DNA of 64,000 bases from the NCBI GenBank assembly GCA_052386675.1, contig JBQTJX010000002.1, forward strand, positions 132,493-196,492. The letters are read 5' to 3'. The notes beneath the pieces were generated by a model. The model had not been told where the DNA came from. It searched no databases and saw only the letters and a list, made by a program, of their open reading frames with translations. The position numbers were made by a program, and so were the translations under genes. This document shows positions 50,073 to 62,122 of the stretch, in pieces. This DNA comes from RBG-16-66-20 sp052386675 (GTDB lineage: Bacteria; Pseudomonadota; Gammaproteobacteria; Burkholderiales; SG8-39). Within the stretch, counting starts at the first letter, position 1; each line of letters starts with the position of its first letter.

Positions 50073-51815
50073 CTACTGCTGCGGATTGCCGCTCTTGTCG
50101 AGCTTCGCGCGCAGCAGGGCGCCGAGGTTGGTGCTGCCAGCGGCGCTGGCGGCGTTCTCGGTGCGCAGCTGCTTCATGGCGTCGGTCTCATCCGCGGCGT
50201 CCTTCGCCTTCACCGACAGGTTGATCGAGCGGTTCTTGCGATCGACGTTGATGATCATCGCGGTCACGCTGTCGCCTTCCTTCAGCGCCGTGCGCAGGTC
50301 CTCGATGCGGTCGCGCGAGAACTCCGAGGCGCGCAGGTAGCCCTCGGTCTCCGGGGTGATGGAAACTACCGCGCCCTTGGCGTCCACCGACTTCACCTGG
50401 CCGGTGATGATGGTGTTCTTCTCGTGGCCGGCGATGAAGTTGGTGAAGGGGTCGCCCTCGAGCTGCTTGATGCCCAGGGAGATCCGCTCGCGCTCGACGT
50501 CGATCGCCAGCACCACGGTCTCGACCTCGTCGCCCTTCTTGAAGCGCTTGACGGCCTCCTCGCCGGCCTCGCTCCAGGACAGGTCCGACAGGTGCACCAG
50601 GCCGTCGATGCCCCCGGCCAGGCCGACGAAGACGCCAAAGTCGGTGATGGACTTGATCTGTCCCTTGACGCGGTCGCCTTTCTTGAATTCACGCGCGAAA
50701 TCCTCCCAGGGATTCGGCATGCACTGTTTCATGCCAAGCGAAATCCGGCGGCGATCCTCGTCGATCTCGAGGATCATCACCTCGACCTCGTCACCCACCT
50801 GCACCACCTTGGAGGGGTGCACGTTCTTGTTGGTCCAGTCCATCTCGGAGACGTGCACCAGTCCCTCGATGCCGGCCTCGACCTCGACGAAGGCGCCGTA
50901 GTCGGTGAGGTTGGTGACCTTGCCGAAGAGACGGGTGCCCTGCGGATAGCGGCGGGAAATGCCGACCCAGGGATCCTCGCCCAGTTGCTTCAGGCCGAGG
51001 GATACACGGTTCTTCTCGGCGTCGAACTTGAGCACCTTGGCGGTGACCTCGTCGCCGACGTTGACCACCTCGGTCGGGTGCTTCACCCGGCGCCAGGCCA
51101 GGTCGGTGATGTGCAGCAGGCCGTCGATGCCGCCCAGGTCCACGAACGCGCCGTAGTCGGTGATGTTCTTGACGATGCCCTTGACCACCGCGCCCTCGGC
51201 GAGGGTCGACAGCAGCTGCTCGCGCTCGGCGCCCGCGGTTTCCTCGAGTACGGCGCGGCGCGACACGACCACGTTGTTGCGCTTGCGGTCGAGCTTGATG
51301 ACCTTGAACTCCATGGTCTTGCCTTCGTATGGCGTGGTGTCCTTCACCGGGCGCAGGTCCACCAGCGAGCCCGGCAGGAAGGCGCGGATGCTCTTGGCCA
51401 TGACGGTGAGGCCGCCCTTCACCTTGCCGGTGATCACGCCCTGCACCTTCTCGCCCGTCTCCAGCGCCTTCTCCAGTTCCATCCACGCGGCGAGGCGCTT
51501 GGCCTTTTCGCGCGACAGCATGGTCTCGCCGTAGCCGTTTTCCAGCGCCTCGATCGAAACGCTGACGAAATCGCCCGGGTTGACGTTTAGCGCGCCGGCG
51601 TCGTCGCGGAACTCCTCCAGCGGGATGATGCTCTCGGACTTAAGCCCAGCGTTCACCACGACGAAGTTCTGGTCCACGCGCACGACTTCGGCGGTGATGA
51701 CCTCGCCGATGCGCATTTCTTTGCGCGTCAGGCTTTCTTCGAAGAGGGCGGCGAACGAGTCGGAGGCGACTTGCGGGGAAGCGGATTTCTGTGCGACGGG
51801 GGAAACAGCGGCCAT
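50073..51815 (-). CDS. rpsA: 30S ribosomal protein S1
   Basis: A 580-residue protein with six S1 RNA-binding repeats that helps the ribosome bind and unfold messages. The start (SFAALFEESLTRKEMRIGEV) and repeated motifs such as TDYGAFVDLGGIDGLLHITD, TDYGAFVEVEAGIEGLVHVS and TDFGVFVGLAGGIDGLVHLS are clear. The length is near the usual 557-570 with a slightly longer N-terminus. It lies in the conserved order cmk-rpsA-ihfB; the 89-base gap to cmk probably holds its own promoter, which I could not define. Confidence 0.98.
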   Translation of the reverse strand: MAAVSPVAQKSASPQVASDSFAALFEESLTRKEMRIGEVITAEVVRVDQNFVVVNAGLKSESIIPLEEFRDDAGALNVNPGDFVSVSIEALENGYGETMLSREKAKRLAAWMELEKALETGEKVQGVITGKVKGGLTVMAKSIRAFLPGSLVDLRPVKDTTPYEGKTMEFKVIKLDRKRNNVVVSRRAVLEETAGAEREQLLSTLAEGAVVKGIVKNITDYGAFVDLGGIDGLLHITDLAWRRVKHPTEVVNVGDEVTAKVLKFDAEKNRVSLGLKQLGEDPWVGISRRYPQGTRLFGKVTNLTDYGAFVEVEAGIEGLVHVSEMDWTNKNVHPSKVVQVGDEVEVMILEIDEDRRRISLGMKQCMPNPWEDFAREFKKGDRVKGQIKSITDFGVFVGLAGGIDGLVHLSDLSWSEAGEEAVKRFKKGDEVETVVLAIDVERERISLGIKQLEGDPFTNFIAGHEKNTIITGQVKSVDAKGAVVSITPETEGYLRASEFSRDRIEDLRTALKEGDSVTAMIINVDRKNRSINLSVKAKDAADETDAMKQLRTENAASAAGSTNLGALLRAKLDKSGNPQQ

Positions 51816-51904
51816 GAGGAAGTTTTGGAAAACCTTATGAAATTCGTTCTAAACCACGGGCTTGCGATCAGCACCGCGGGTTGGGTTGCAAAATGGGACG
51901 GCCG

Positions 51905-52567
51905 CTAGGCCGCCCCTCCATTACTTTTCCTGAACAGCATCAGCACCTTATCGACGACCTCGTCGATTGTGAGCGCCGATGAATCGAGCAAAGCGGCGCC
52001 CTCCGCAGGCCTGAGCGGCGCCACCGCTCTGGCGGCGTCCCGCGCATCCCGCTCTTCCAAATCACGGGAAAGGGCCGCGAGATTAGCATGGATTCCTTTG
52101 TCTATCAACTGCTTATGCCTGCGCTGGGCGCGAACGCCGACACTGGCCGTCAGGAACACTTTCAGGGCTGCGTCCGGGAACACCACCGTGCCCATGTCGC
52201 GTCCGTCGGCAACCAGGCCGGGAGGCTGTCGAAACGCGCGTTGCCGCGCCAGCAGCGCAGCCCGGACCTCGGGGATTTTCGCCACTTCGGAGGCCCGGAC
52301 GCCGACTGCCTCTGCCCGTATGGAATCTGTAACATCCTGTCCTGAAAGAAAAATCTTCCCGCTCCGGAACTGCGCATCCAGTTCCGCCGCATCCTGCGCC
52401 GGATTCGTCCCGCCAACATAGGCGACCAGGCGGTAGAGCGCGCCGCTTTCGAGGTAGTGAAAACCCAGTGCCAAGGCGACCAGGCTGGCGACGGTGCCTT
52501 TGCCGGAGGCCGAAGGCCCGTCGATGGCGATGACCGGCACAACGGGATGGACGGCCGGCGCGGTCAT
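51905..52567 (-). CDS. cmk: Cytidylate kinase
   Basis: A 220-residue nucleoside monophosphate kinase that converts CMP and dCMP to diphosphates. The P-loop IAIDGPSASGKGTVASLVA is at the start and the family stretches YLESGALYRLVAY, VADGRDMGTVVFPDA and RDLEERDARDAARAVAPL are present. ATG 52567 overlaps the aroA stop (ATGA), which fits the betaproteobacterial aroA-cmk-rpsA run. Confidence 0.97.
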   Translation of the reverse strand: MTAPAVHPVVPVIAIDGPSASGKGTVASLVALALGFHYLESGALYRLVAYVGGTNPAQDAAELDAQFRSGKIFLSGQDVTDSIRAEAVGVRASEVAKIPEVRAALLARQRAFRQPPGLVADGRDMGTVVFPDAALKVFLTASVGVRAQRRHKQLIDKGIHANLAALSRDLEERDARDAARAVAPLRPAEGAALLDSSALTIDEVVDKVLMLFRKSNGGAA

Positions 52568-53847
52568 GACGCGATCGAGGCCAGCCGCTCGAAGTAATCG
52601 GGGAAGGTCTTGCCGACGCAGTCCGGGTCGTTGATGGTCACCGCCATCCCGCCCAGCGCCGCGAGCGAAAAGCACATCGCCATGCGGTGGTCGTCATAGG
52701 TGTCGATCGCGGCCCCGGCCTTCAGCGTGCCGGGAACGACCTTCAGGTAGTCAGCGCCTTCCTCGACCTTGGCGCCAAGCTTGCGCAGCTCGGTCGCCAT
52801 TGCCGCGATGCGGTCGGTTTCCTTGACGCGCCAGCTGGCGATATTGCGGATTGCGCAGGGGCCGTCGGCGAACAGGGCCGCGACCGCAGCGGTCATCGCC
52901 GCATCGGGAATATGGTTCAGGTCCAGGTCGAAGGCACGAAGTCGTCCACCTCCGCTGACCTCGATCCAATCCTCGCCCAAAGCGACCCTCGCGCCCATCT
53001 TCTCCAGCACCTCGACGAAGCGCACGTCGCCCTGGATGCTGCCGCGGCCCACGCCGCGGACGCGCACCGGACCGCCCGCAATGGCGCCTGCGGCAAGGAA
53101 ATAGGAGGCCGAGGAAGCGTCGCCCTCGACGAGGATTTCGCCCGGACTGCGGTATTTCGCGTTCGACAGTTCGAAGCGCTTCCAGCCCTGCCGGCCGACA
53201 TCGATGCCGAATTTGCGCATCAGGTTGATGGTGATCTCGACGTAGGGCTTGGAGATCAGCTCGCCCTCGACCTCGATCACGCCGACCTCCCCGGACCTCA
53301 CCGCCAGCGGCATCGCCATCAGCAGCGCGCTCAGGTACTGGGACGAAATGTCGCCGCGAATGCGGATCGGCTTCGAAGCATCGATCTTCGCCGGCTCGAT
53401 CAGGAGCGGTGGGAAGCCCTCGCTGCCGAGGTACCCGATCTTCGCGCCTGCGGCGCGCAAAGCCTCGACCAGGTCGCCGATCGGGCGCTCGTGCATGCGC
53501 GGCACGCCCATCAGACGGTACCTGCCGGCCGAGAACGCGAGCACCGCGGTCAGCGGCCGGAACGCGGTGCCGGCGTTGCCCAGGAACAGGTCCTTGCGCT
53601 TGCTAAGCCGGCCACCCTTGCCGGGCACAACCACGCGCGCCAGGTCGCGGTTGTCCACCATGATGCCGAGCTTCTGCAGCGCCTCGACCATGACCCGGGT
53701 GTCGTCGGCATCGAGCAGCCCGCGCACAATGGTCTTGCCCTTCGCGAGCGCCGCGAGCAGCAGCACGCGGTTGGAGATGCTCTTCGAGCCCGGCAACCCC
53801 AGGGCGCCGGCCGCGCGCCGATACGGCCCGACCACCAGGGATTTCAC
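52564..53847 (-). CDS. aroA: 3-phosphoshikimate 1-carboxyvinyltransferase (EPSP synthase)
   Basis: A 427-residue enzyme that joins PEP to shikimate 3-phosphate, the sixth step of the shikimate pathway. The motifs LPGSKSISNRVLLLAALA and LFLGNAGTAFRPLTAVLA and the end DYDDHRMAM-like region (IDTYDDHRMAMCFSLAAL) are clear. The NAGTA form is class I, normally glyphosate-sensitive. GTG 53847 is chosen because GAAGG is 7 bases upstream; GTG 53853 would be too close. The tyrA stop lies 10 bases upstream. Confidence 0.96.
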   Translation of the reverse strand: MKSLVVGPYRRAAGALGLPGSKSISNRVLLLAALAKGKTIVRGLLDADDTRVMVEALQKLGIMVDNRDLARVVVPGKGGRLSKRKDLFLGNAGTAFRPLTAVLAFSAGRYRLMGVPRMHERPIGDLVEALRAAGAKIGYLGSEGFPPLLIEPAKIDASKPIRIRGDISSQYLSALLMAMPLAVRSGEVGVIEVEGELISKPYVEITINLMRKFGIDVGRQGWKRFELSNAKYRSPGEILVEGDASSASYFLAAGAIAGGPVRVRGVGRGSIQGDVRFVEVLEKMGARVALGEDWIEVSGGGRLRAFDLDLNHIPDAAMTAAVAALFADGPCAIRNIASWRVKETDRIAAMATELRKLGAKVEEGADYLKVVPGTLKAGAAIDTYDDHRMAMCFSLAALGGMAVTINDPDCVGKTFPDYFERLASIAS

Positions 53848-53857
53848 GGGCACGCCT

Positions 53858-54751
53858 TCATTCGAAGCCGCCCTGCAGCCATTTTTCCCGCACACCGCGC
53901 GCATCGGCGAACAGCCTCTCCAGCGCCGCGCCGTCGCCCGCCTCCAGCGCCGGCCGTATCGCGCGCAACCGCGCCTCGAAGGCGCCCAGCTCGGCGGCCA
54001 GCTTGTCGCGGTTGGCGACGCAGATGTCGCGCCACATCTCCGGATGGCTGGAAGCGAGGCGCGTGAAGTCGCGCAGGCCGCCGGCGGAATTGTTGAACAG
54101 CTGCGCTGCGTTGCCCCGGTCGGCGAACTCCTTCACCAGCGCATACGCCAGCAGATGCGGCAGGTGGCTCACCGCCGCGAGCACCTCGTCGTGCGTCTCC
54201 GGGTCCATGCGGTGCACGCGCGCGCCGCAGGCCTGCCACGCGGCCTCGACCCGCGCCACATCGGCCGGCGCGTTCTCCGCCAGCGGCGTGAGGATGACGC
54301 GCCGGTCGCGGAACAGGTCCGCCTTCGCCGCCGCCGCGCCGCTGTTCTCGGCGCCGGCGATCGGATGCCCTGGGACGAACTGAGCGACCTTGTTTCCCAG
54401 CGCCTTGCGCGCCGCGGCGACCACATCGCGCTTGGTGCTGCCGCCGTCGGTCACCAGCGCGCCGGCGCGCAGGCCCGGCGCGAGCGCCGCGAGCACGCGC
54501 TCGAACTGCGCCACCGGCGTGGCGACCAGGACGAGGTCGCAGCCGGCGGCCTGTGCCGGATCCGTGGCAATGGAATCGACCAAGCCCAGCCGGCGCGCGG
54601 ATTCGAGGTTGGCGGCGCCGCGGCCCACGCCGATCACGTGCCCACAGAGCCCGGCCGCCTTCAGGGCCAGCGCGAAGGAGCCGCCGATCAGGCCGACGCC
54701 GACGATCGCGACTCGCTCGAAGCGCAGCGTCGATTCGCCCCCGGACTGCAT
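53858..54751 (-). CDS. tyrA: Prephenate dehydrogenase
   Basis: A 297-residue monofunctional dehydrogenase that converts prephenate (or arogenate) toward tyrosine. The NAD motif VAIVGVGLIGGSFALALK and the catalytic His in FVPGHPIAGAENSG are present, and SHLPHLLAYALV and GGLRDFTRLASS are typical. There is no chorismate mutase or EPSP synthase fusion, unlike some relatives where TyrA and AroA are joined. ATG 54751 overlaps the hisC stop (ATGA). Confidence 0.95.
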   Translation of the reverse strand: MQSGGESTLRFERVAIVGVGLIGGSFALALKAAGLCGHVIGVGRGAANLESARRLGLVDSIATDPAQAAGCDLVLVATPVAQFERVLAALAPGLRAGALVTDGGSTKRDVVAAARKALGNKVAQFVPGHPIAGAENSGAAAAKADLFRDRRVILTPLAENAPADVARVEAAWQACGARVHRMDPETHDEVLAAVSHLPHLLAYALVKEFADRGNAAQLFNNSAGGLRDFTRLASSHPEMWRDICVANRDKLAAELGAFEARLRAIRPALEAGDGAALERLFADARGVREKWLQGGFE

Positions 54752-55860
54752 CAGTCCTTCAGGCTGGCCGCCAGCGCGACCAGGAAGCGCTCGTTTTCCT
54801 CGGGCGTGCCGACAGTGATGCGCAAGTGCTCGGGCAACTGGTAACCGCCGCCCACCGGCCGGACGATGACGCCGCGCTTGAGCAGGCGCCGGTAGGTGTC
54901 GTTGGCCTTGCCGACGCGCAAGGTGATGAAGTTGCCGTGGGAGGGAATCCACTCCAGGCCGAGGCCACGCGCGCCCTCCTCTATCTGGCGCAGGCCGGAG
55001 AGGTTCTCGGCATAGCTGCGGGCGACGAACTCCATGTCGTCCAGCGCGGCGGCGGCGGCGGCCAGGGCCAGGCTGTTGACGTTGAACGGCTGGCGCACGC
55101 GGTTCAGCACGTCGGCCACGGACGGATGCGCGAAGGCGTAGCCGACGCGCAGTCCGGCCAGGCCGTAGGCCTTGGAAAAGGTGCGCGACACAATCAGGTT
55201 CGGATGGCGCTTCAGCCACTTCACCGTCTCGGACTTCAGGTCGGGCGACAGGTACTCGTTGTAGGCCTCGTCCACCACCACGATGACATGCTCCGGGACC
55301 TTGCGCAGGAACGCCTCCAGCTCGTCCGGGCGCACGATGGTGCCGGTGGGGTTGTTCGGGTTCGCGATCCACAGCACGCTGGTCTCCGCGTCCACCGCAG
55401 CGGCCATGGCCGCGAGGTCGTGGCCCCAGTTCTTCGCCGGCACCTGGATGCCGCGCGCGCCGCGCGCCTGCGTCGCCAGCGGGTAGACCGCGAAGCAGTG
55501 CTGCGAGTAGACCGCCGAGCGGCCCTGGCCGAGGAAGGCGAGCGACACCAGCTCCAGTACGTCGTTCGAGCCGTTGCCGATCACGATCGAGCCCATCTCC
55601 ACGCCATAGCGCTTGGACAGGGCGAGCTTCAGGTCGTGGCCGTTGCCGTCCGGGTATCGTGCCACGTCGGCAAGCGCGGCCTCCAGGGCGGCGCGCGTGC
55701 GCGGGCCGATGCCGCGCGGATTCTCGTTGGAGGCGAGCTTTACGATGCTCTCCTCCTTCAGGCCCATCTCGCGCGCCAGCTCCGAGATCGGCTTGCCCGG
55801 CTGGTACGGCGCGATGGAGCGGATGTAGGACGGGGACAGCTCGCAGGGATCCATTTTCAT
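54751..55860 (-). CDS. hisC: Histidinol-phosphate / aromatic aminotransferase
   Basis: A 369-residue class I PLP aminotransferase. The PLP lysine is in SRTFSKAYGLAGLRVGY; VKLASNENPRG and IANPNNPTGTIV are family motifs. The gene lies between pheA and tyrA, so it probably works on aromatic keto acids as well as, or rather than, histidinol phosphate; the his operon is not in the window. The start ATG 55860 leaves 25 bases to the pheA stop, and the end overlaps tyrA. Confidence 0.93.
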   Translation of the reverse strand: MKMDPCELSPSYIRSIAPYQPGKPISELAREMGLKEESIVKLASNENPRGIGPRTRAALEAALADVARYPDGNGHDLKLALSKRYGVEMGSIVIGNGSNDVLELVSLAFLGQGRSAVYSQHCFAVYPLATQARGARGIQVPAKNWGHDLAAMAAAVDAETSVLWIANPNNPTGTIVRPDELEAFLRKVPEHVIVVVDEAYNEYLSPDLKSETVKWLKRHPNLIVSRTFSKAYGLAGLRVGYAFAHPSVADVLNRVRQPFNVNSLALAAAAAALDDMEFVARSYAENLSGLRQIEEGARGLGLEWIPSHGNFITLRVGKANDTYRRLLKRGVIVRPVGGGYQLPEHLRITVGTPEENERFLVALAASLKD

Positions 55861-55885
55861 CTTGGTCGATGTCCTCAGACTGTCG

Positions 55886-56977
55886 TCAGTCGGCCACCGG
55901 GTACGAACCCAGGACCTTCAGGAAGGGCGCGAGCTTCTCCAGCTCGGCCAGGGCGGCGGCCACCGGCGCATCGGTGCGATGGCCGATCAGGTCGGCGTAG
56001 AAGTAGTACTCCCACTGCCCGACGCGCGTCGGCCGGGATTCGAGGCGCGACATGCTGACGCCGTGTTTCGCGACCGGGCTGAGCAACGCATGCACCGCGC
56101 CAGGCTGGTTCGGCGCGGACATCACGATCGAGGTGGCGTCGCGCCCGGTGGGGCCGGGGTCGATCGCGCCCAGCGCCAGGAAGCGCGTGACGTTGTTGGG
56201 CTCGTCCTCAATGTTCGCGGCGAGCAGCTTCAGGCCGTAGCGAGCGGCGGCAATCTCCGGGCCGATCGCGCATGCCGCCGCCTCCTTCGCGGCGCGACGC
56301 GCCGCCTCGGCATTGCTCGATACCGGCACGCGCTCGGCTTCGGGCAGGTGTTGCGCCAGCCAGCGCTGGCACTGGCCGAGCGATTGTGCGTGCGAGTAGA
56401 CGCGCATCACGCCCTTGGTCCCGGCCGATCTGCGCATCAGGTTCTGGTGCACCCGCAGGCGGATCTCTCCGCAGATGCGCAGCGGCGTCTGCAGCAGCAG
56501 GTCGAGGCTGCGGCCGACCGCGCCCTCGGTCGAATTCTCCACAGGCACCACCGCGAAATCGGCCTCGCCGGTTTCCGCGGCGCGGAACACCTCGTCGAAG
56601 GAGGCGAAGGGGCGGGTCTCGACGGCATGGCCGAACTGCTTCAGGGCCGCCATCTCGCTGAAGGTGCCCGCCGGCCCGAGGTAGGCGACGCGGACCGCCT
56701 GCTCCAGCGCGCGGCAGGCGGAGATGACCTCGCGGAACACGCCGGCGATGCGCCCGGAGGCCAGGGGCCCCTTGTTCGCCGCCGCCATGCGGCGCAGGAT
56801 CGCCGCCTCGCGCTCGGGCCGGTAGGCGGGTGCGCCCGCCTTCAGCTCGCCAATGCGCCGCGCCAGCGCCGCGCGCCGGTTGATCGACTCGAGCAGGCGA
56901 TCATCGAGCGCGTCGATTTCGGCGCGCAGCGCGGCGATATCCGCCTCGCCCCCGCGGCCCCTGGCCTTCCGGCTCAC
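55886..56977 (-). CDS. pheA: Bifunctional chorismate mutase / prephenate dehydratase
   Basis: A 363-residue P-protein for phenylalanine. Residues about 10-95 are an AroQ chorismate mutase (LRAEIDALDDRLLESINRRA); then a prephenate dehydratase (VRVAYLGPAGTFSEMAALKQ, VPVENSTEGAVGRSLDLLL with the catalytic NNVTRF) and a C-terminal ACT domain with the phenylalanine-binding ESRP motif. GTG 56977 overlaps the serA stop (GTGA). Feedback inhibition by phenylalanine is expected from the intact ACT motif. Confidence 0.97.
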   Translation of the reverse strand: MSRKARGRGGEADIAALRAEIDALDDRLLESINRRAALARRIGELKAGAPAYRPEREAAILRRMAAANKGPLASGRIAGVFREVISACRALEQAVRVAYLGPAGTFSEMAALKQFGHAVETRPFASFDEVFRAAETGEADFAVVPVENSTEGAVGRSLDLLLQTPLRICGEIRLRVHQNLMRRSAGTKGVMRVYSHAQSLGQCQRWLAQHLPEAERVPVSSNAEAARRAAKEAAACAIGPEIAAARYGLKLLAANIEDEPNNVTRFLALGAIDPGPTGRDATSIVMSAPNQPGAVHALLSPVAKHGVSMSRLESRPTRVGQWEYYFYADLIGHRTDAPVAAALAELEKLAPFLKVLGSYPVAD

Positions 56978-58167
56978 GCTTCCGCCGGCAGGTAGCGCAC
57001 CGCGAGCACGCCCTTGATGGCGCGCAGGTCCTCCAGCGCGTCCTCCGGCACGGGGCTGTCCACGTCCACCAGCGTGTAGGCCATGTCCCCCTTCGACTTG
57101 TTGAGCATGTTGTGGATATTGATCTTGCGCCGCCCCATCGCGGTGGAGATGCTGGCCAGCATGTTGGGCACGTTGGCGTTGGCGATCGCGAGGCGCCAGG
57201 GCGACTCGCGCGGCATCTGCGCGTTGGGGAAGTTGACCGCGTTCTCCATGGTGCCGTGGGCAATGTACTCGCTCACCTGGTCGGCGACCATGACCGCGCA
57301 GTTGTCCTCGGCCTCGGCGGTGGAGGCGCCCAGGTGCGGCAGCGCCACCACGCCCGGTTGCCCGATCAACTCGGCGGAAGGGAAGTCGGTGACGTAGCAG
57401 CGCAGGTGCTTCGCCGCCAGGCTCTTCAACGCCGCCTCGTCGTCGACCACGCCGTCGCGCGAGAAATTCAGCAGCACCGCGCCCGCCTTCATGTGCTTCA
57501 GGTTCTTCGCGTTGACCAGGTGGCGCGTTCTCTCCACCAGCGGCACATGCAGGCTGACGAAGTCGCTCGCGCGCAGCAGCTCGTCCACCGAGTGCGCCTT
57601 GCGCACCTGCGAGGGCAGGCTCCAGGCCGCCTCGACGGTGATCTCCGGGTCGTAGCCGAGCACGTTCATGCCCAGGCGGATCGCGGCGTCGGCCACCAGG
57701 CTGCCGATCTTGCCAAGCCCGATCACGCCCAGCGTGTGGCCGGGCAACTCGACCCCGGCATAGGCCTTCTTGCCGCCCTCGACCTGCTTCTCCAGGTCCC
57801 TTGCGTCCTTGTCCAGGCCGTTGACGAACGCCAGCGCCGGCGCAAGGTTGCGCGCCGCCATCAGCATGCCCGCCACCACCAGTTCCTTCACCGCGTTGGC
57901 ATTGGCGCCGGGGGCGTTGAACACCGGCACCCCCAGCTTCGAGAGCGCGGGAATCGGGATGTTGTTGGTGCCGGCGCCGGCGCGCGCCACCGCCTTGAGG
58001 TTGGCGTCGAACGCCATGCCGTGCATGTCGGCCGAGCGCACCAGGATCACGTCCGGCGACTTTGCTTCCTTCACCACGCTGAATCGCTCCGCGGGCAGGC
58101 GCTTCAGGCCCACCTGCGCGATCGGGTTCAGCACCAGCACCTCGAGCTTGCGCGCCGCCTTAACCAT
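56974..58167 (-). CDS. serA: D-3-phosphoglycerate dehydrogenase
   Basis: A 397-residue NAD-dependent enzyme that starts serine synthesis. The NAD motif TLGVIGLGKIGSLVADAA, the catalytic Arg region LLNFSRDGVVDDEAAL and the His in VVALPHLGASTAEAEDN are present, with a C-terminal ACT-like domain ending YTLVDVDSPVPEDAL. It overlaps serC upstream by 8 bases and pheA downstream by 4. Placing serA beside serC joins the first two serine steps in one operon. Confidence 0.95.
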   Translation of the reverse strand: MVKAARKLEVLVLNPIAQVGLKRLPAERFSVVKEAKSPDVILVRSADMHGMAFDANLKAVARAGAGTNNIPIPALSKLGVPVFNAPGANANAVKELVVAGMLMAARNLAPALAFVNGLDKDARDLEKQVEGGKKAYAGVELPGHTLGVIGLGKIGSLVADAAIRLGMNVLGYDPEITVEAAWSLPSQVRKAHSVDELLRASDFVSLHVPLVERTRHLVNAKNLKHMKAGAVLLNFSRDGVVDDEAALKSLAAKHLRCYVTDFPSAELIGQPGVVALPHLGASTAEAEDNCAVMVADQVSEYIAHGTMENAVNFPNAQMPRESPWRLAIANANVPNMLASISTAMGRRKINIHNMLNKSKGDMAYTLVDVDSPVPEDALEDLRAIKGVLAVRYLPAEA

Positions 58168-59233
58168 GCTGTTTCTCGAATTCCTTCATGTAGTCCACCA
58201 GCGCACGCACGCCCTCGATGGGCATGGCGTTGTAGATCGAGGCCCGCATCCCGCCCACCGAGCGGTGGCCCTTCAGCTGCACCATGCCGCGCGACTCCGC
58301 TCCCTTGAGGAAGGCCTCGTCCAGCTTCGCATCCGCCAGCGTGAACGGCACGTTCATTCGCGAGCGGTCGCCGGGCGCCACCGCGTTGCCATAGAACCCG
58401 CCCTGGTCGAGGTAGTCGTACAGCAGCTTCGCCTTGGCGATGTTGCGGCGCTCGATCTCGGGCAGGCCGCCCAGTGCCTTCAGCCACTTGAAAACCAGCC
58501 CCGCCAGGTAAATCGCGTAGGTCGCCGGCGTGTTCAGCATGGATTCGGCGAGCGCCTGCTGCTTGTAGTCCATCACCGAGGGCGTGCCCCTGGCAGCGCG
58601 GCCGATGAGGTCGTCGCGCACGATGACGATGGTGAGGCCCGCCGGGCCGATGTTCTTCTGCGCGCCGGCGTAGACCAGGCCGAACTTCGACACATCGACG
58701 GGTCGCGACAGGATGTGCGAGGAGGCATCCGCAACCAGCGTCAGGTCCTTCGCATCCGGAATGGCGTGGTATTCGACGCCGCCGATGGTTTCGTTGGAGC
58801 AATAGTGAACGTACGCCGCTTCCGGGCGCAGGTTCCACTGCATCGGCGCATAGGTGAACCTGCGATCCTCGGAGGACGCCGCCACATGGATGTCGCCGTA
58901 GGCCTGCGCTTCCTTGACCGCCTTCTTCGACCATTCCCCGGTGACCACGTAGTCGGCCTTGCCCTTGCCCGCCAGCAGGTTCATCGGGATCTGGGCGAAC
59001 TGCAGCGTGGCGCCGCCCTGCAGGAACAGGACGCGGTAGTTCGCGGGAATGGCGAGCAACTCCCGCAGGTCCCTCTCCGCCTCGGCGGCGATGGAAATGA
59101 ACTCCTTGCCGCGGTGGCTCATTTCCATGACGCACATGCCCGAACCGTGCCAGTCGAGCATCTCGTCGGCGGCGCGCGACAGGACTTCCTCCGGGAGCAC
59201 CGCCGGTCCGGCGCTGAAATTGAAGATTCGCAT
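58160..59233 (-). CDS. serC: Phosphoserine aminotransferase
   Basis: A 357-residue class V PLP aminotransferase that makes phosphoserine and also acts in pyridoxal phosphate synthesis. MRIFNFSAGPAVLPEEVL is the standard start; SHRGKEF, FLQGGATLQFAQIPMNLL and the PLP lysine in YAGAQKNIGPAGLTIV are clear. ATG 59233 leaves 17 bases to the gyrA stop. It overlaps serA by 8 bases. gyrA-serC-serA-pheA is a common betaproteobacterial order. Confidence 0.97.
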   Translation of the reverse strand: MRIFNFSAGPAVLPEEVLSRAADEMLDWHGSGMCVMEMSHRGKEFISIAAEAERDLRELLAIPANYRVLFLQGGATLQFAQIPMNLLAGKGKADYVVTGEWSKKAVKEAQAYGDIHVAASSEDRRFTYAPMQWNLRPEAAYVHYCSNETIGGVEYHAIPDAKDLTLVADASSHILSRPVDVSKFGLVYAGAQKNIGPAGLTIVIVRDDLIGRAARGTPSVMDYKQQALAESMLNTPATYAIYLAGLVFKWLKALGGLPEIERRNIAKAKLLYDYLDQGGFYGNAVAPGDRSRMNVPFTLADAKLDEAFLKGAESRGMVQLKGHRSVGGMRASIYNAMPIEGVRALVDYMKEFEKQHG

Positions 59234-59250
59234 GCGTGGTCCGTCCTGCG

Positions 59251-61932
<2,682 letters not shown>

Positions 61933-62006
61933 TTCGGCTCTTTTTCTGGGGCTGCGGACGGCGGCCGCTAGGGTGCGAAAGAACGGTTGCGAAGTTGCAG
62001 GAACAG

Positions 62007-62027
62007 GCCGCCAAACGCGGCTTTTTT
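62007..62027 (+). terminator. Terminator-like hairpin upstream of mtaD
   Basis: GCCGC (62007-62011) and GCGGC (62017-62021) form a stem with loop CAAAC, followed by six T residues (62022-62027). It reads in the plus direction in the gyrA/mtaD divergent gap, where no plus-strand gene lies upstream. It could insulate mtaD from antisense transcription out of gyrA or act as an attenuator if a promoter lies upstream. Confidence 0.6.
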
Positions 62028-62098
62028 GGAGCCCGGATTTTACCACGCAAGCACTGGTTTTTCCTCGCGATTCGAGGCTGTGGCGACGGCCCGTGCTC

Positions 62099-62104
62099 TA
62101 TACT
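62099..62104 (+). promoter_or_regulatory. Possible -10 box of mtaD
   Basis: TATACT (62099-62104) lies 18 bases before the mtaD ATG and would give a leader of about 12 bases. A TG dinucleotide lies a few bases before it but not at the extended -10 spacing, and no good -35 is seen at 17 bases. Confidence 0.4.
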
Positions 62105-62122
62105 GCGTTCCATTTCGACGGC

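Noticed and set aside
61935..62122. SAH or SAM riboswitch before mtaD
   Set aside because: No recognisable conserved core of a known class; only a simple terminator-like stem is visible.
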